From DATGFK01 sp040007395 (GTDB lineage Bacteria > Chloroflexota > Anaerolineae > Aggregatilineales > UBA2796): 33,754 bases of DNA. The stretch lies in assembly GCA_040007395.1 (NCBI GenBank), contig JBDTVG010000145.1, forward strand, positions 1-33,754, in the 5' to 3' direction. Position 1 is the first letter of the stretch. Each line of letters opens with the position of its first letter. The translations under genes were made by a program, and so were the position numbers. This document shows, piece after piece, positions 16,350 through 24,610 of this stretch. The notes below the pieces were generated by a model. It ran no database searches and was not told where the DNA came from. It saw only the letters and a program-made list of their open reading frames with translations.

Positions 16350-16850
16350 ATGGGGAAAGCAAAATTGGCAGATACCAGCATAGATAAGTTAAATAAGTCA
16401 ATCAATGAGCTTGTCAACAAGACTGACCACAACACAGCAGCCATCTGGGCCATCGACTGTGCCGAGCGCGTGCTACCCTACTTTGAGAAAACCTATCCAG
16501 AAGACAATCGTCCTCGAAAAGCGATTGAGGCAGGGCGTGCGTGGGTACGCAGTGAGTTAAAAATGACTGAGGCTCGTAAAGCAGCGTTTGCATCTCATGC
16601 CGCTGCGCGTGATGCGAACCAGGTTGCAGAGGCGCGTTGTGCTGCTCGTGCCGCTGGTCACGCAGCGGCAACCGCTCATGTTGCCAGCCACGCTGTTTAC
16701 GCCGCTGCTTATGCGGTTACGGCTGTGCGTGCCGCTACTGACTCCGCTGATGCCGACATTGCTACTGCCCAGGAACGCGATTGGCAATATCAACACTTGC
16801 TTGGGTTGAGAGCAACCATTCAAAATCGCACAATTGACCCGATGAGTTGA
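16350..16850 (+). CDS. Imm-5-like putative immunity protein inside the pot operon
   Basis: A 166-residue cytoplasmic, largely alpha-helical protein. After a polar head it has AIWAIDCAERVLPYFEKTYPEDNRPRKAIEAGRAWV, an Ala-rich helix with RKAAFASHAAARDANQVAEA and RAAGHAAATAHVASHAVYAA, and a short acidic end. The RPRKAIEAGRAWV and AAGHAAATAHV patterns are those of proteins annotated as putative immunity protein (Imm-5-like); I recall this from the family and could not search. In that family some members stand beside toxins, while many have no known partner. AGGAG seven bases before the ATG is a strong ribosome binding site. It lies 114 bases after potA and 20 before potB on the same strand. A weak promoter (TTGTCG at 16283, GATGAT at 16306, 17-base spacing) may give separate expression. 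No toxin gene is near. Confidence 0.65.
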   Translation: MGKAKLADTSIDKLNKSINELVNKTDHNTAAIWAIDCAERVLPYFEKTYPEDNRPRKAIEAGRAWVRSELKMTEARKAAFASHAAARDANQVAEARCAARAAGHAAATAHVASHAVYAAAYAVTAVRAATDSADADIATAQERDWQYQHLLGLRATIQNRTIDPMS

Positions 16851-16870
16851 ACGCAAAGTAAGAAACCAAA

Positions 16871-18172
16871 ATGAGTGCAATCGGCAAATCTGCCCGACCC
16901 CTGCCCGTGAAATCCGATCCTGCGCTACGCGAGGTGCGCTCCTACAGTTTACGTTATGACCGTGCGGCAGGCGGCGTTCTATTGGTCAGTGCGATCCTGT
17001 GGATCGGGCTCCTGCTGCATCTATGGCTGTTTCCGGGGGATGCCACCAGCACACTGGAGCTTACTGTCCAACAATGGGCGAACAGCTTGTCATCAGCGCT
17101 GCTAATCGTAATCGGGTTAATCGGCGTGGCTAGTATCGATGCAGTAATTGGCATTGCACTGATCCGGCAGCCACAGACAAATTGGCCTCAACGGGCAGCG
17201 CGTCTCTGGGCGGTTCTGGGATTAGTCGCAGGGGCTATGTATTACATCGCCGCCCATGATTTTGTACCGATGCTCTTTTTCGCCATTGTGCAAGGCTTGA
17301 TTCTGATACTGCTCTCACGTAGTGCAGGCGTGCTGCTCATCTATCCGAGTGCATTGTGGCTCGGTGTGTTTTTCTTGATCCCGTTGATCGCGATTTTTGG
17401 GTTTAGCTTGGGACGCGGAACCGCCAGAGGAACCGTTGATCTGAGCGTGTTGACGCTCGATAACTATCTCCGCATTATTTCCCCGGTTGGGGTCAGCGGC
17501 TTGCTATATCTCAGTATCATTCTGCGTACCGTCTGGATTGCCCTGCTGACGACCATTTTGTGTTTGCTCATTGGCTATCCATTCGCGTTCTGGTTGGCAC
17601 GCCAGCCCGAACGAGTTCGTAACGCTCTGCTATTGCTGGTGATGATTCCCTTCTGGACAAGTATTCTAGTACGCACCTACGCATGGCTGATCATCCTTCG
17701 CAAAGACGGTCTGCTCAACGGGCTGTTGATGAATACGTTCACCCTGATGGACAAACCGCTAGAGCTAACCAATACGCCGGGAGCGCTGCTGCTTGGCATG
17801 GTCTACGACTATTTGCCGTATATGGTGCTGCCGTTGTATTCATCAATTGAGCACCTCGACCCGGCGCTAATCGATGCCGCCAATGATCTGTATGCCAATC
17901 CACGTCGTGTGCTGTGGCGTGTGATCCTACCCTTGACAACACCGGGCATCATTGCCGGATCGATTTTGGTTTTTATTCCGGCGGTAGGCACTTACGTTGT
18001 CTCAAATGTGCTAGGCGGCGGCAAAGTTTTCCTGATCGGCAATCTGCTTGAACAGCAGTTTATCGGCACGACAGGCGATAAAGCCTTCGGGGCGGCTTTT
18101 GGCTTCGTCCTCATGGTGTTTATGCTCTCGGCAACGGTGCTGTACTTCCGATTGGGCAGGCGCTCCCAATGA
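16871..18172 (+). CDS. potB: Polyamine-type ABC transporter permease with four-helix N-terminal extension
   Basis: A 433-residue permease. From about residue 155 it matches PotB: LLIYPSALWLGVFFLIPLIA, LRTVWIALLTTILCLLIGYP, FWTSILVRTYAWLIILR, and the EAA loop DAANDLYANPRRVLWRVILP, which docks on the ATPase. PotB proteins are usually about 280 residues; the first 150 residues here are extra, with about four hydrophobic segments (near 34-53, 74-98, 111-127 and 132-149). The extension contains no recognised motif. The ribosome binding site is weak and the gene probably depends on translation from upstream. It overlaps potC by four bases (ATGA). Confidence 0.87.
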   Translation: MSAIGKSARPLPVKSDPALREVRSYSLRYDRAAGGVLLVSAILWIGLLLHLWLFPGDATSTLELTVQQWANSLSSALLIVIGLIGVASIDAVIGIALIRQPQTNWPQRAARLWAVLGLVAGAMYYIAAHDFVPMLFFAIVQGLILILLSRSAGVLLIYPSALWLGVFFLIPLIAIFGFSLGRGTARGTVDLSVLTLDNYLRIISPVGVSGLLYLSIILRTVWIALLTTILCLLIGYPFAFWLARQPERVRNALLLLVMIPFWTSILVRTYAWLIILRKDGLLNGLLMNTFTLMDKPLELTNTPGALLLGMVYDYLPYMVLPLYSSIEHLDPALIDAANDLYANPRRVLWRVILPLTTPGIIAGSILVFIPAVGTYVVSNVLGGGKVFLIGNLLEQQFIGTTGDKAFGAAFGFVLMVFMLSATVLYFRLGRRSQ

Positions 18173-19029
18173 CCGAAATTACCAGTGTGGAGCTAGCCAT
18201 CGATAAGCCTAATCTTAGCATCAAGAAAAAGGGGTTGTCGGGTGGGCGACTTGGCCTGTCGATCTTAGGCATTATGGTGTTCATCTTTCTGTATATGCCT
18301 ATCGTAATTGTTATCCTATTTTCGTTCAACAGCAGCGTCAAGATGGGTCAGTGGGAAGGCGTTAGCCTGCGCTGGTACGATCAATTATTTCACGATCAAC
18401 AGATCGGCGATGCGGTGGAAGTCACGCTATGGGTATCCACACTATCGATGATCCTCTCGACAGTGTTGGGTACCGCCGGGGCGCTGGCGATGGAGCGTTA
18501 TAACTTTCGCGGCAAGATTACCTATGACGCACTGCTTTACTTGCCTGTAATCATCCCAGATATTGTTATGGCGCTGTCGCTGCTGTTGTTTTTCTCGGCG
18601 GTGGGCATCCCGCTAAGCCGTTATACCATCCTGATCGCCCATGTCGCCGCCAATGTGTCGATTGTCTTTATTGTTGTGCGGGCGCGGCTAGCCAGTATGG
18701 ACCCCCATCTGGAAGAAGCCGCTGCTGATCTGTATGCTTCGCCTTGGTTGGTCTTCCGCCGGGTGACACTGCCGCTGTTGGTGCCGGGGATTCTCAGCGG
18801 GGCGCTGCTGTCTTTTACGCTGTCTTTCGATGAGTTTGTCATGACCTCGTTTTTGAGCGGGCAAGGCGACACCACCTTACCTGTCAAGATTTATTCGATG
18901 CTGCGTTTTGGCCTCAAGCCGGAGATTAACGCGATTGCGACGTTGGTACTGCTAACTTCCAGCGCGTTAGTCATTATCGCGCTGGTACTGCAAGGCAGTT
19001 CACAGCGTACAGCTTCGGCTGGACATTGA
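18169..19029 (+). CDS. potC: Polyamine-type ABC transporter permease
   Basis: A 286-residue permease with six membrane helices, starting with LSILGIMVFIFLYMPIVIVI. It shows VSLRWYDQLF, SFNSS and the EAA loop EEAAADLYASPWLVFRRVTL followed by PLLVPGILSGALLSFTLSFD and EFVMTSFLSGQGDTTLPVKI, all as in PotC. The length is normal. Its ATG lies in the last codons of potB (ATGA overlap, 18169-18172), so the two are translationally coupled. It forms the heterodimeric channel with the preceding permease. The binding-protein gene follows 33 bases later. Confidence 0.9.
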   Translation: MTEITSVELAIDKPNLSIKKKGLSGGRLGLSILGIMVFIFLYMPIVIVILFSFNSSVKMGQWEGVSLRWYDQLFHDQQIGDAVEVTLWVSTLSMILSTVLGTAGALAMERYNFRGKITYDALLYLPVIIPDIVMALSLLLFFSAVGIPLSRYTILIAHVAANVSIVFIVVRARLASMDPHLEEAAADLYASPWLVFRRVTLPLLVPGILSGALLSFTLSFDEFVMTSFLSGQGDTTLPVKIYSMLRFGLKPEINAIATLVLLTSSALVIIALVLQGSSQRTASAGH

Positions 19030-19062
19030 TTAGAGAGTTAAGCGTTGAAGGAGTCTCGTGCG

Positions 19063-20211
19063 ATGAAGCGAATCGTTCTCGTAGTGATGTTGGTTTCCAT
19101 TTTAGCGGTGGCGTTCATTGCGCCTACACACACCACCTTGATCACAGCCTATTCAGCGACGGCGGAAGCAACGGAAGCCTCAACCGAAACAGCAGGCTAT
19201 CAGGGGCCACTCGACAAAGAGCTAAACGTCTACAATTGGGCAGACTACATCGATGCCGACCTGCTAACAGAGTATCAATCCAAGTACAATGTCAAGATTA
19301 ACTACGATAATTTTGCCTCCGACGAAGAACTGCTTGCCAAGATTCAGGCAGGAGCAACGGGCTACGATGTGATCTTCCCCGACGACTATATGGTCGCCCG
19401 GATGATCGAATTAAATCTGCTTGGCAAGATCGATAAGGCTAATATTCCAAACATCGAGAATATCGATCCCTATAACCTGAATGCGTGGTACGACCCCGGT
19501 AATCTGTATTGCATTCCGTGGCAGTGGGGTACCACCGGGATTGCCTATCTCGCCTCGCTGGAAAAACCACCAACCAGTTGGGCAGCACTGTTCGACCCGG
19601 TACAAGCGAAATACTACAGTGAACATGGCGGAATCAATCTGCTGGATAACCAGCGCGACGTGATCGCGGCAGCATTGGTCTATCTCGGCTATGAAGTCAA
19701 CGACTCCGATCCGGCTCATTTGAATCAGGCTCGCGACACGGTTCTTAAAATATTGCCATTTATCCATTCCTTCAACGCAACAGATTACCCAACGACTCTC
19801 CTTGTCCCTAAAGAAGTAGCTGTCTCACAAGCATGGAACGGCGATGTCGCCAAATCCGCCCTTGAGACGGTCAGCGACAAAAACCCGAAAGGCGAGTGGC
19901 GTTACTTCGTCCCTAAAGAGGGCGGCGTAAGATACCAAGATAACGTGTGTATCACTGCCACCACCAAGCATAAAGCCACTGCCGAGCATTTCATTAACTT
20001 TATCATCGACGGTCAGGCGGCGGCCCGTACCAGCAATTTCACGGGCTATGTCAGCGCCAACAAAGCGGCGGAGCCTTTCACTAAGCCGGAAGTTCTGGCC
20101 TTTTCGCCACAGTTGGATGCCCTCGAAAAGCTTCAGTGGATCAAGCCATTGGATGATGCAACCACTAAACTCTACGATCAGATTTGGACTGAGATCCGCG
20201 CCACACCCTAG
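19063..20211 (+). CDS. potD: Polyamine-type extracellular substrate-binding protein
   Basis: A 382-residue binding protein. Residues 1 to about 31 are a basic, strongly hydrophobic export signal (RIVLVVMLVSILAVAFIAPT). Mature-type motifs of PotD follow: LNVYNWADYIDADLLTEYQ, VKINYDNFASDEELLAKIQA, GYDVIFPDDYMVARMIEL, GTTGIAYL and VSQAWNGDVA. Aspartates and tryptophans of the polyamine pocket appear kept (NWADYID, WNGD). It has no lipobox cysteine, so it is either anchored by an uncleaved signal or released, which is odd if the cell has a single membrane. The ATG at 19063 follows AGGAG at nine bases; a TTG at 19045 lies within that ribosome binding site. It is last in the operon, before a strong hairpin. 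Confidence 0.9.
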   Translation: MKRIVLVVMLVSILAVAFIAPTHTTLITAYSATAEATEASTETAGYQGPLDKELNVYNWADYIDADLLTEYQSKYNVKINYDNFASDEELLAKIQAGATGYDVIFPDDYMVARMIELNLLGKIDKANIPNIENIDPYNLNAWYDPGNLYCIPWQWGTTGIAYLASLEKPPTSWAALFDPVQAKYYSEHGGINLLDNQRDVIAAALVYLGYEVNDSDPAHLNQARDTVLKILPFIHSFNATDYPTTLLVPKEVAVSQAWNGDVAKSALETVSDKNPKGEWRYFVPKEGGVRYQDNVCITATTKHKATAEHFINFIIDGQAAARTSNFTGYVSANKAAEPFTKPEVLAFSPQLDALEKLQWIKPLDDATTKLYDQIWTEIRATP

Positions 20212-20230
20212 TTTGAAGTTGCACTGAATG

Positions 20231-20260
20231 TCTATCTCCCGCTGATTAGCGGGAGATAGA
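20231..20260. terminator. Perfect 13-bp hairpin after potD
   Basis: TCTATCTCCCGCT at 20231-20243 and AGCGGGAGATAGA at 20248-20260 pair without mismatch around a GATT loop. It follows the potD stop by 19 bases and also lies downstream of the convergent propeller gene ending at 20385. No U tract follows on either strand. The rest of 20212-20384 holds nothing else I can name. Confidence 0.65.
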
Positions 20261-20384
20261 CTCCGAAAGAAAGTGGCAAGTGATAAAGTTCAGGGTATCC
20301 AGATTGGCTCGCAATCCGAATCCCATTCATAGCTGGGACATGCTAGTTGAGCTGTCTATATCGACTATGTAAAGGAGAGACATC

Positions 20385-23300
20385 TCAAGGTACAAAAGTC
20401 GGTGCGAGTTTCGGCGTTGCCTGAATCGACGGGCTTGATGATCCGACAGCCCAATGTCCTGAGATGGGTTGATCGTTCGCAATGCCGAAGGTAAGGCTGA
20501 TGTCGGCAAAACCTGTGCTCGGTGTGTTCTTGAGATAAATTAACCCATTGGAAGGTCGGAATACACCAATGCCAGAGATGCCATCACCATTCCAGTCGCC
20601 AGCAAAGGGACTATCGCCTGCCACACCTAACGCGGCACTGTAGTCAGCAAACACGCTGCAATTGCACACTTGATTGCTCAGGAAGAACTTGGTCAGCGAT
20701 GGACGATAAACACCGGGGCTATCCTTGCCATCGCCATTCCAGTCACCAGACACCGGCATATCGCCCGGTACACCTAGCACCATCTGGAAGTCGGCAAAGC
20801 CAGTCGTTAGGTTGTTCTTGAGATAAATTAATCCATTGGAAGGACGGAATACACCTACTCCGTCCATGCCATCGTTATCCCAATCCCCAACCATTGGTTG
20901 ATCGCCTGCCACACCGAGGACAAAGCTGTAGATAACAGGTGCACCCGATGTATTGGAGTTCCTGAGAGAGAATTGACCTGTGCTGGGTCGATAAATACCT
21001 ACAGTATCGATCCCATCACCGTTCCAGTCCCCGGCTATAGGTAAATCTGTGGGAACGCCAAAGGCTGTTGCGATGTCGGCAGGCCCCGTTGTATTCGTGT
21101 TACGCAAATAGAACGTTGCTGCCGAAGGTCGGAAGACACCTACGGTATCGATGACACCTGCATTGACGGTTAACGTAAAGCTCTGGGTCGCGGTGGGCAA
21201 AACTCCGTTCGTGGCTGTGATCGTAACGGCGAAAGGTGATCCAACAGTACTGGGAGGTCTTCCAGTGATGATGCCTGTTGTTGGGTTCAAGGTTGCCCAA
21301 GTTGGCAACCCCGTAGCGCTGAACGTAGGCGCTGGGGAACCCATTGCGGTGATAGTGAAATAGCCGACGGTGCCTACCGTCAGGGTAGCATGGTTAACGC
21401 TTGTGATAAACGGCACGTTAGCATTAAGCTTGGTCACGAATGCGTCAGTGGTGCCGCCGAATGTCGTCTGGAACGCACCGACGGTAGTCGGAAAGTTTAT
21501 CGAGGCAGTGTACCCAGCGACATAGGCATTACGATTGCTATCTAGGGCAATGCCAGTGCCCCAATCAGGATTGCTGCCACCGAGAAAAGTTGAGTATCCC
21601 AGTTTATTACCTGTTGAGTCTATCTTGGTCACGAAGGCTTCCAGAGATCCAGCGCTCACCTTGTGGAACGCATTGGGCGTGGTGGGAAAATTACCTGAGT
21701 AAGTAAATCCAGTGAGATAGGCACTACCGCTGCTGTCTACGCGAATACCAGCGGCGCTATCTACATTGCTGCCGCCCAGATAGGTCGAGTAGGCTAATGC
21801 TGATCCTGTCGGGTTTAGCTTGGTTACGAATGCGTCATAGCCTCCCCCGAACATTGTTTGGAAGGCATTAAGCGTGGTCGGAAAGTCCGTCGAGTAAGTA
21901 TCCCCTACGACATAGGTATTCCCGGCGCTATCCAAAGCAATGCCATAGCTATCTTCATAGGTGCTGCCACCCAGATAAGTTGAGTAGACGAGTGCATCGC
22001 CGGTCGGGTTGAGTTTGGTCACGGTTATATCGGAGTCTCCCCCGAACGCTGTTTGGAAGGCATTGAGTGTGGTCGGAAAGTCAATTGAGGTGGAATCGCC
22101 AGTCACATAGGCATTGCCATTACCATCTACCGCGATGCCATAGTCACTATCCGCACCAGTTCCGCCCAGATAAGTCGAGTAAACCAGCACATCGCCAGCC
22201 GGAGCGATCTTAGTCACGAATGCGTTGGAAGTTCCATTGAGTGTCGTCTGGTATGCACCAAGCGTGGTCGGAAAGTCGATTGAGGTAGTGAACCCAGTAA
22301 CATAAGCATTACCACTGCTGTCTACGGCGATCCCATTACCGTCTTCATCGTCATCGCACCCCAAAAGGGTGGAGTAGACGAGTGCATCGCCTGTCGGGTT
22401 GAGCTTCGTGACGAATACATCGTCGCCTGCATAATATGACGTTTGGAACGCACCGACTGTGGTCGGAAAGTCAATTGAAGTCGTGACCCCGGTAATATAG
22501 GCATTACCGCTGCTGTCCACTGCAATGGCATAACCCTGATCAAAGTCACTGCCACCCAAATAAGTTGAGTAGGCTAACGCAGTACCTGCTGGGTTGAGTT
22601 TAGTGACGAATACGTTGGATAATCCTCCGCCAAATGTTGTCTGGAGCGCCCCACCCGTCGTTGGAAAAACAGTTGAGTCAGTGCCACCAGTGACATAGGC
22701 ACGCCCGCTACTGTCTACTGCAATCGCGTAGGCTTGATCATCGTCGATGCCACCCAGAAAAGTTGAGTAGATTAGTGTGGGATCAATTACCAACGGCAAG
22801 GTTGTCTCATATTTGTCTAGTGCAAAGCCAATCTCACCAGTGTTTGATTGCGTATAACGTGCTGCTACGGGCAACCGCTGTCCGGCGTACTCTTGCCATG
22901 CGATAGGCGCTTGTTCGGTCAAGGTCTTGCCGTCAGGCAGATCAATTACCAGATCGCCGTTATTGGCATTTAGGTGAGTTCCCGCCGCCCCTGCATATTG
23001 CCAATGGATCAAAGCAGGATCGGCACCGGGCGCGACAGTGTATGTTCCTTTGAGTTGTCCGACATGTCCATCATAATGCAGATCAATACCCGGATACAGA
23101 TCTTGGTAGACAATACCTGCATAGGTGGGAATATTAGTGTGCCATTGTGTCGGATCTTTGCCGATGAATTCATTGACGATACCCGGTAGTTTGTCTGCCG
23201 CTGTGATCGTCGGGGCGGTGTTGGCACCCTCGAAATGTAGTCGAACGACAGTCGGCAGCGCAGCAGGTGTGGTCACTTTGGTGCGATGTTGATTGCGGAT

Positions 23301-23624
23301 TAAATTAATCCTATCGCGAGAGGTTGTAGGTTGTGTCTGGTTCGAGAGCGAAAGGACAACTTCATCTGGGGTGAAAAACAGTGTCCCCCCTTCACCGCGT
23401 ACTTGGAAGCGGACTGCCGAATTCGTCTGACCGAAGTTTGGCAAAAACGACAGAGGTAACGCCCCATATTGCTGAGCCAGTAGAGCATGGTCGTTGATGC
23501 CAGAAGTGGCTTGAGCCTGTACTTTGTTGGCAGGCTGTGGCAGGAGTGTTACGACCAGAGAAAGCGTGATTAACAGAGGTGCCAAGCGGGATCGAATGAG
23601 TGCAAAATCAATGCGGCTAGTCAT
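20385..23624 (-). CDS. Secreted SBBP beta-propeller protein with Ig-like and DWNGDG repeats
   Basis: A 1079-residue exported protein. A signal peptide covers about 1-39, ending VQAQA. Residues 45-280 form a conserved front domain (LLAQQYGALPLSFLPNFGQT; NEFIGKDPTQWHTNIPTYAG; YPGIDLHYDG) usual before SBBP repeats. Seven SBBP repeats of about 65 residues follow (about 284-738), each with LVYSTYLGG, GIAVDSSGNAYVTG, DFPTT and FVTKLNPTG: just enough for one seven-bladed propeller. A putative Ig-like domain lies at about 740-828 (LPTWATLNPTTGIITGRPP). Five repeats of about 47 residues with VGVFRPS and GDWNGDG, likely calcium-binding, close it (about 830-1061), then a Pro/Ser tail without sorting signal. 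The ATG at 23624 follows AAGGA by seven bases. It may bind surface glycans or matrix; no enzyme motif is seen. Confidence 0.88.
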   Translation of the reverse strand: MTSRIDFALIRSRLAPLLITLSLVVTLLPQPANKVQAQATSGINDHALLAQQYGALPLSFLPNFGQTNSAVRFQVRGEGGTLFFTPDEVVLSLSNQTQPTTSRDRINLIRNQHRTKVTTPAALPTVVRLHFEGANTAPTITAADKLPGIVNEFIGKDPTQWHTNIPTYAGIVYQDLYPGIDLHYDGHVGQLKGTYTVAPGADPALIHWQYAGAAGTHLNANNGDLVIDLPDGKTLTEQAPIAWQEYAGQRLPVAARYTQSNTGEIGFALDKYETTLPLVIDPTLIYSTFLGGIDDDQAYAIAVDSSGRAYVTGGTDSTVFPTTGGALQTTFGGGLSNVFVTKLNPAGTALAYSTYLGGSDFDQGYAIAVDSSGNAYITGVTTSIDFPTTVGAFQTSYYAGDDVFVTKLNPTGDALVYSTLLGCDDDEDGNGIAVDSSGNAYVTGFTTSIDFPTTLGAYQTTLNGTSNAFVTKIAPAGDVLVYSTYLGGTGADSDYGIAVDGNGNAYVTGDSTSIDFPTTLNAFQTAFGGDSDITVTKLNPTGDALVYSTYLGGSTYEDSYGIALDSAGNTYVVGDTYSTDFPTTLNAFQTMFGGGYDAFVTKLNPTGSALAYSTYLGGSNVDSAAGIRVDSSGSAYLTGFTYSGNFPTTPNAFHKVSAGSLEAFVTKIDSTGNKLGYSTFLGGSNPDWGTGIALDSNRNAYVAGYTASINFPTTVGAFQTTFGGTTDAFVTKLNANVPFITSVNHATLTVGTVGYFTITAMGSPAPTFSATGLPTWATLNPTTGIITGRPPSTVGSPFAVTITATNGVLPTATQSFTLTVNAGVIDTVGVFRPSAATFYLRNTNTTGPADIATAFGVPTDLPIAGDWNGDGIDTVGIYRPSTGQFSLRNSNTSGAPVIYSFVLGVAGDQPMVGDWDNDGMDGVGVFRPSNGLIYLKNNLTTGFADFQMVLGVPGDMPVSGDWNGDGKDSPGVYRPSLTKFFLSNQVCNCSVFADYSAALGVAGDSPFAGDWNGDGISGIGVFRPSNGLIYLKNTPSTGFADISLTFGIANDQPISGHWAVGSSSPSIQATPKLAPTFVP
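20440..21150 (-). repeat. Five tandem FG-GAP/VCBS-like coding repeats
   Basis: Units of about 140-150 bases encode VG(V/I)(F/Y)RPS...GDWNGDG. Two units are nearly identical in DNA over a 35-base core starting at about 20528 and 20819, pointing to recent duplication or conversion. The last unit has lost the DWNGDG motif (GHWAVG). Boundaries are approximate. Confidence 0.75.
21411..22775 (-). repeat. Seven tandem SBBP coding repeats
   Basis: Seven units of about 195 bases encode the propeller blades. Most begin L(V/A)YSTYLGG; the third reads LVYSTLLGCDDDEDGNG, with a cysteine replacing the second glycine and an extra acidic run. Boundaries are approximate and set by the repeated L-x-Y-S-T motif. 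Confidence 0.8.
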
Positions 23625-23983
23625 TGTATGTCCTTGTTCGGTAATTAAGAGAGGGCGATATGGTGGACATGCCCGGCTAATGAGATCCAAAAATGAAGCA
23701 AACCTCGATTCTAAGAAATTCCTATAGTTTTTGAATAAGCGTACACGTCTTTTAGCGTTTTGAATCTCTCTGAATTGACTCAACATTGACTCAGCGTTGA
23801 TTTTTTACTCGGTGAGAGCGTGCTTAAAAATGAAGAATATCTCTTAGAACGCAGGGTAAAAGCGTGGACGCAAGTCTTGCTGGAGAGATAAATCTACATA
23901 ACAGAAATTGCTCTATCCAGTTCGCTGTGTATAAAGAACTGGATAGAGCAGCTACTAGAAAAGGACCCTGCAACGATTATGCG
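23625..23983. other. Intergenic region with 11-bp direct repeats and a hairpin
   Basis: The gap separates the propeller gene from the lipoprotein gene on the same strand. ATTGACTCAAC (23774-23784) is repeated as ATTGACTCAGC (23785-23795), with a partial third copy GTTGATTTTTT; a period of one helical turn would suit a regulator binding upstream of the propeller gene. The hairpin at 23908-23951 belongs to the lipoprotein gene. No coding sequence is supported here. Confidence 0.4.
23908..23951 (-). terminator. Long hairpin downstream of the lipoprotein gene
   Basis: GCTCTATCCAGTTC at 23910-23923 and GAACTGGATAGAGC at 23936-23949 pair perfectly over 14 bases, extended by a T-A and a T-G pair, around a 12-base loop. 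It begins 33 bases after the lipoprotein stop. On the minus strand AATTTCTGTT follows, a weak U-rich stretch. Confidence 0.6.
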
Positions 23984-24376
23984 TCAGGGCGCTGCTTGAT
24001 AGCCGCAAACTTTCCACTGACCATCTTCTTTGATGGTTCTAAAGTTCCGATCCGCCAGATTCCAAGTGCGCGTTTCGCCCGCGTACTCTGTTAGAATTTT
24101 GCCTTGGCAGGCCACAATTGTGTAGGGCGCATCCTCGCCTGCTTGAGTGCAGGTCATACTGTCTACACTCGCTTTCATCGAGCGGAATGAGTCAGCATCG
24201 GTCAACGCTTGGCTTTCTTGATCTTTGCAAGCCAGTGATTGCAACTTGGCGGTGTCGCTGGCGACCCGCCCCGCAACATACGATTGAACTGCGTTAACTG
24301 GACTATCCTGATTCCCACAGCCACCCAACAAGCCCAGCACCACTATCCCCAGCATCAAAAGCAACCTACGCGGCAT
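23984..24376 (-). CDS. Small lipoprotein of unknown function
   Basis: A 130-residue exported protein. The signal MPRRLLLMLGIVVLGLLGGC ends in a lipobox with lipidated Cys20. The mature part begins with a helix (PVNAVQSYVAGRVASDTAKL) and goes on to strands TWNLADRNFRTIKEDGQWKV, the layout of small NTF2-like or DUF4878-like lipoproteins; this is a loose comparison. Four cysteines after the lipid anchor (in LACKDQ, MTCTQ, VACQG and KVCGY) could form two disulfides. AAAGGA about eight bases before the ATG supports the start. It is divergent from the polysaccharide operon (234 bases between) and followed by a hairpin. Confidence 0.75.
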   Translation of the reverse strand: MPRRLLLMLGIVVLGLLGGCGNQDSPVNAVQSYVAGRVASDTAKLQSLACKDQESQALTDADSFRSMKASVDSMTCTQAGEDAPYTIVACQGKILTEYAGETRTWNLADRNFRTIKEDGQWKVCGYQAAP

Positions 24377-24610
24377 AAAGTTTATCCTTTACTGTTTTGC
24401 ATTGTGAATTAGCGGCTCACTGTCCATTGATATGCCAGTGTACTCATGATTCTCTAGGCTTTCAAGTCGTACTAAAACGGTTCAGCAAAGCGAAATTCTT
24501 CACTAATCTGGAATATCCCTGTGATTTCCAATGGTTTGCGCCGCCATGCTGCCAAGCTATAATTCGATCCGCATTGAGTGAATACAATATTGTAGGCAAC
24601 CATAAGGCTT

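Noticed and set aside
21411..22775. Regularly spaced repeats that might suggest a CRISPR array
   Set aside because: The units are about 195 bases, in frame, and encode propeller blades; no short identical repeats with unique spacers exist.
23864..24094. A 76-codon plus-strand frame at the lipoprotein 3' end
   Set aside because: It covers the hairpin at 23908-23951 and the complement of the lipoprotein gene, with no ribosome binding site.
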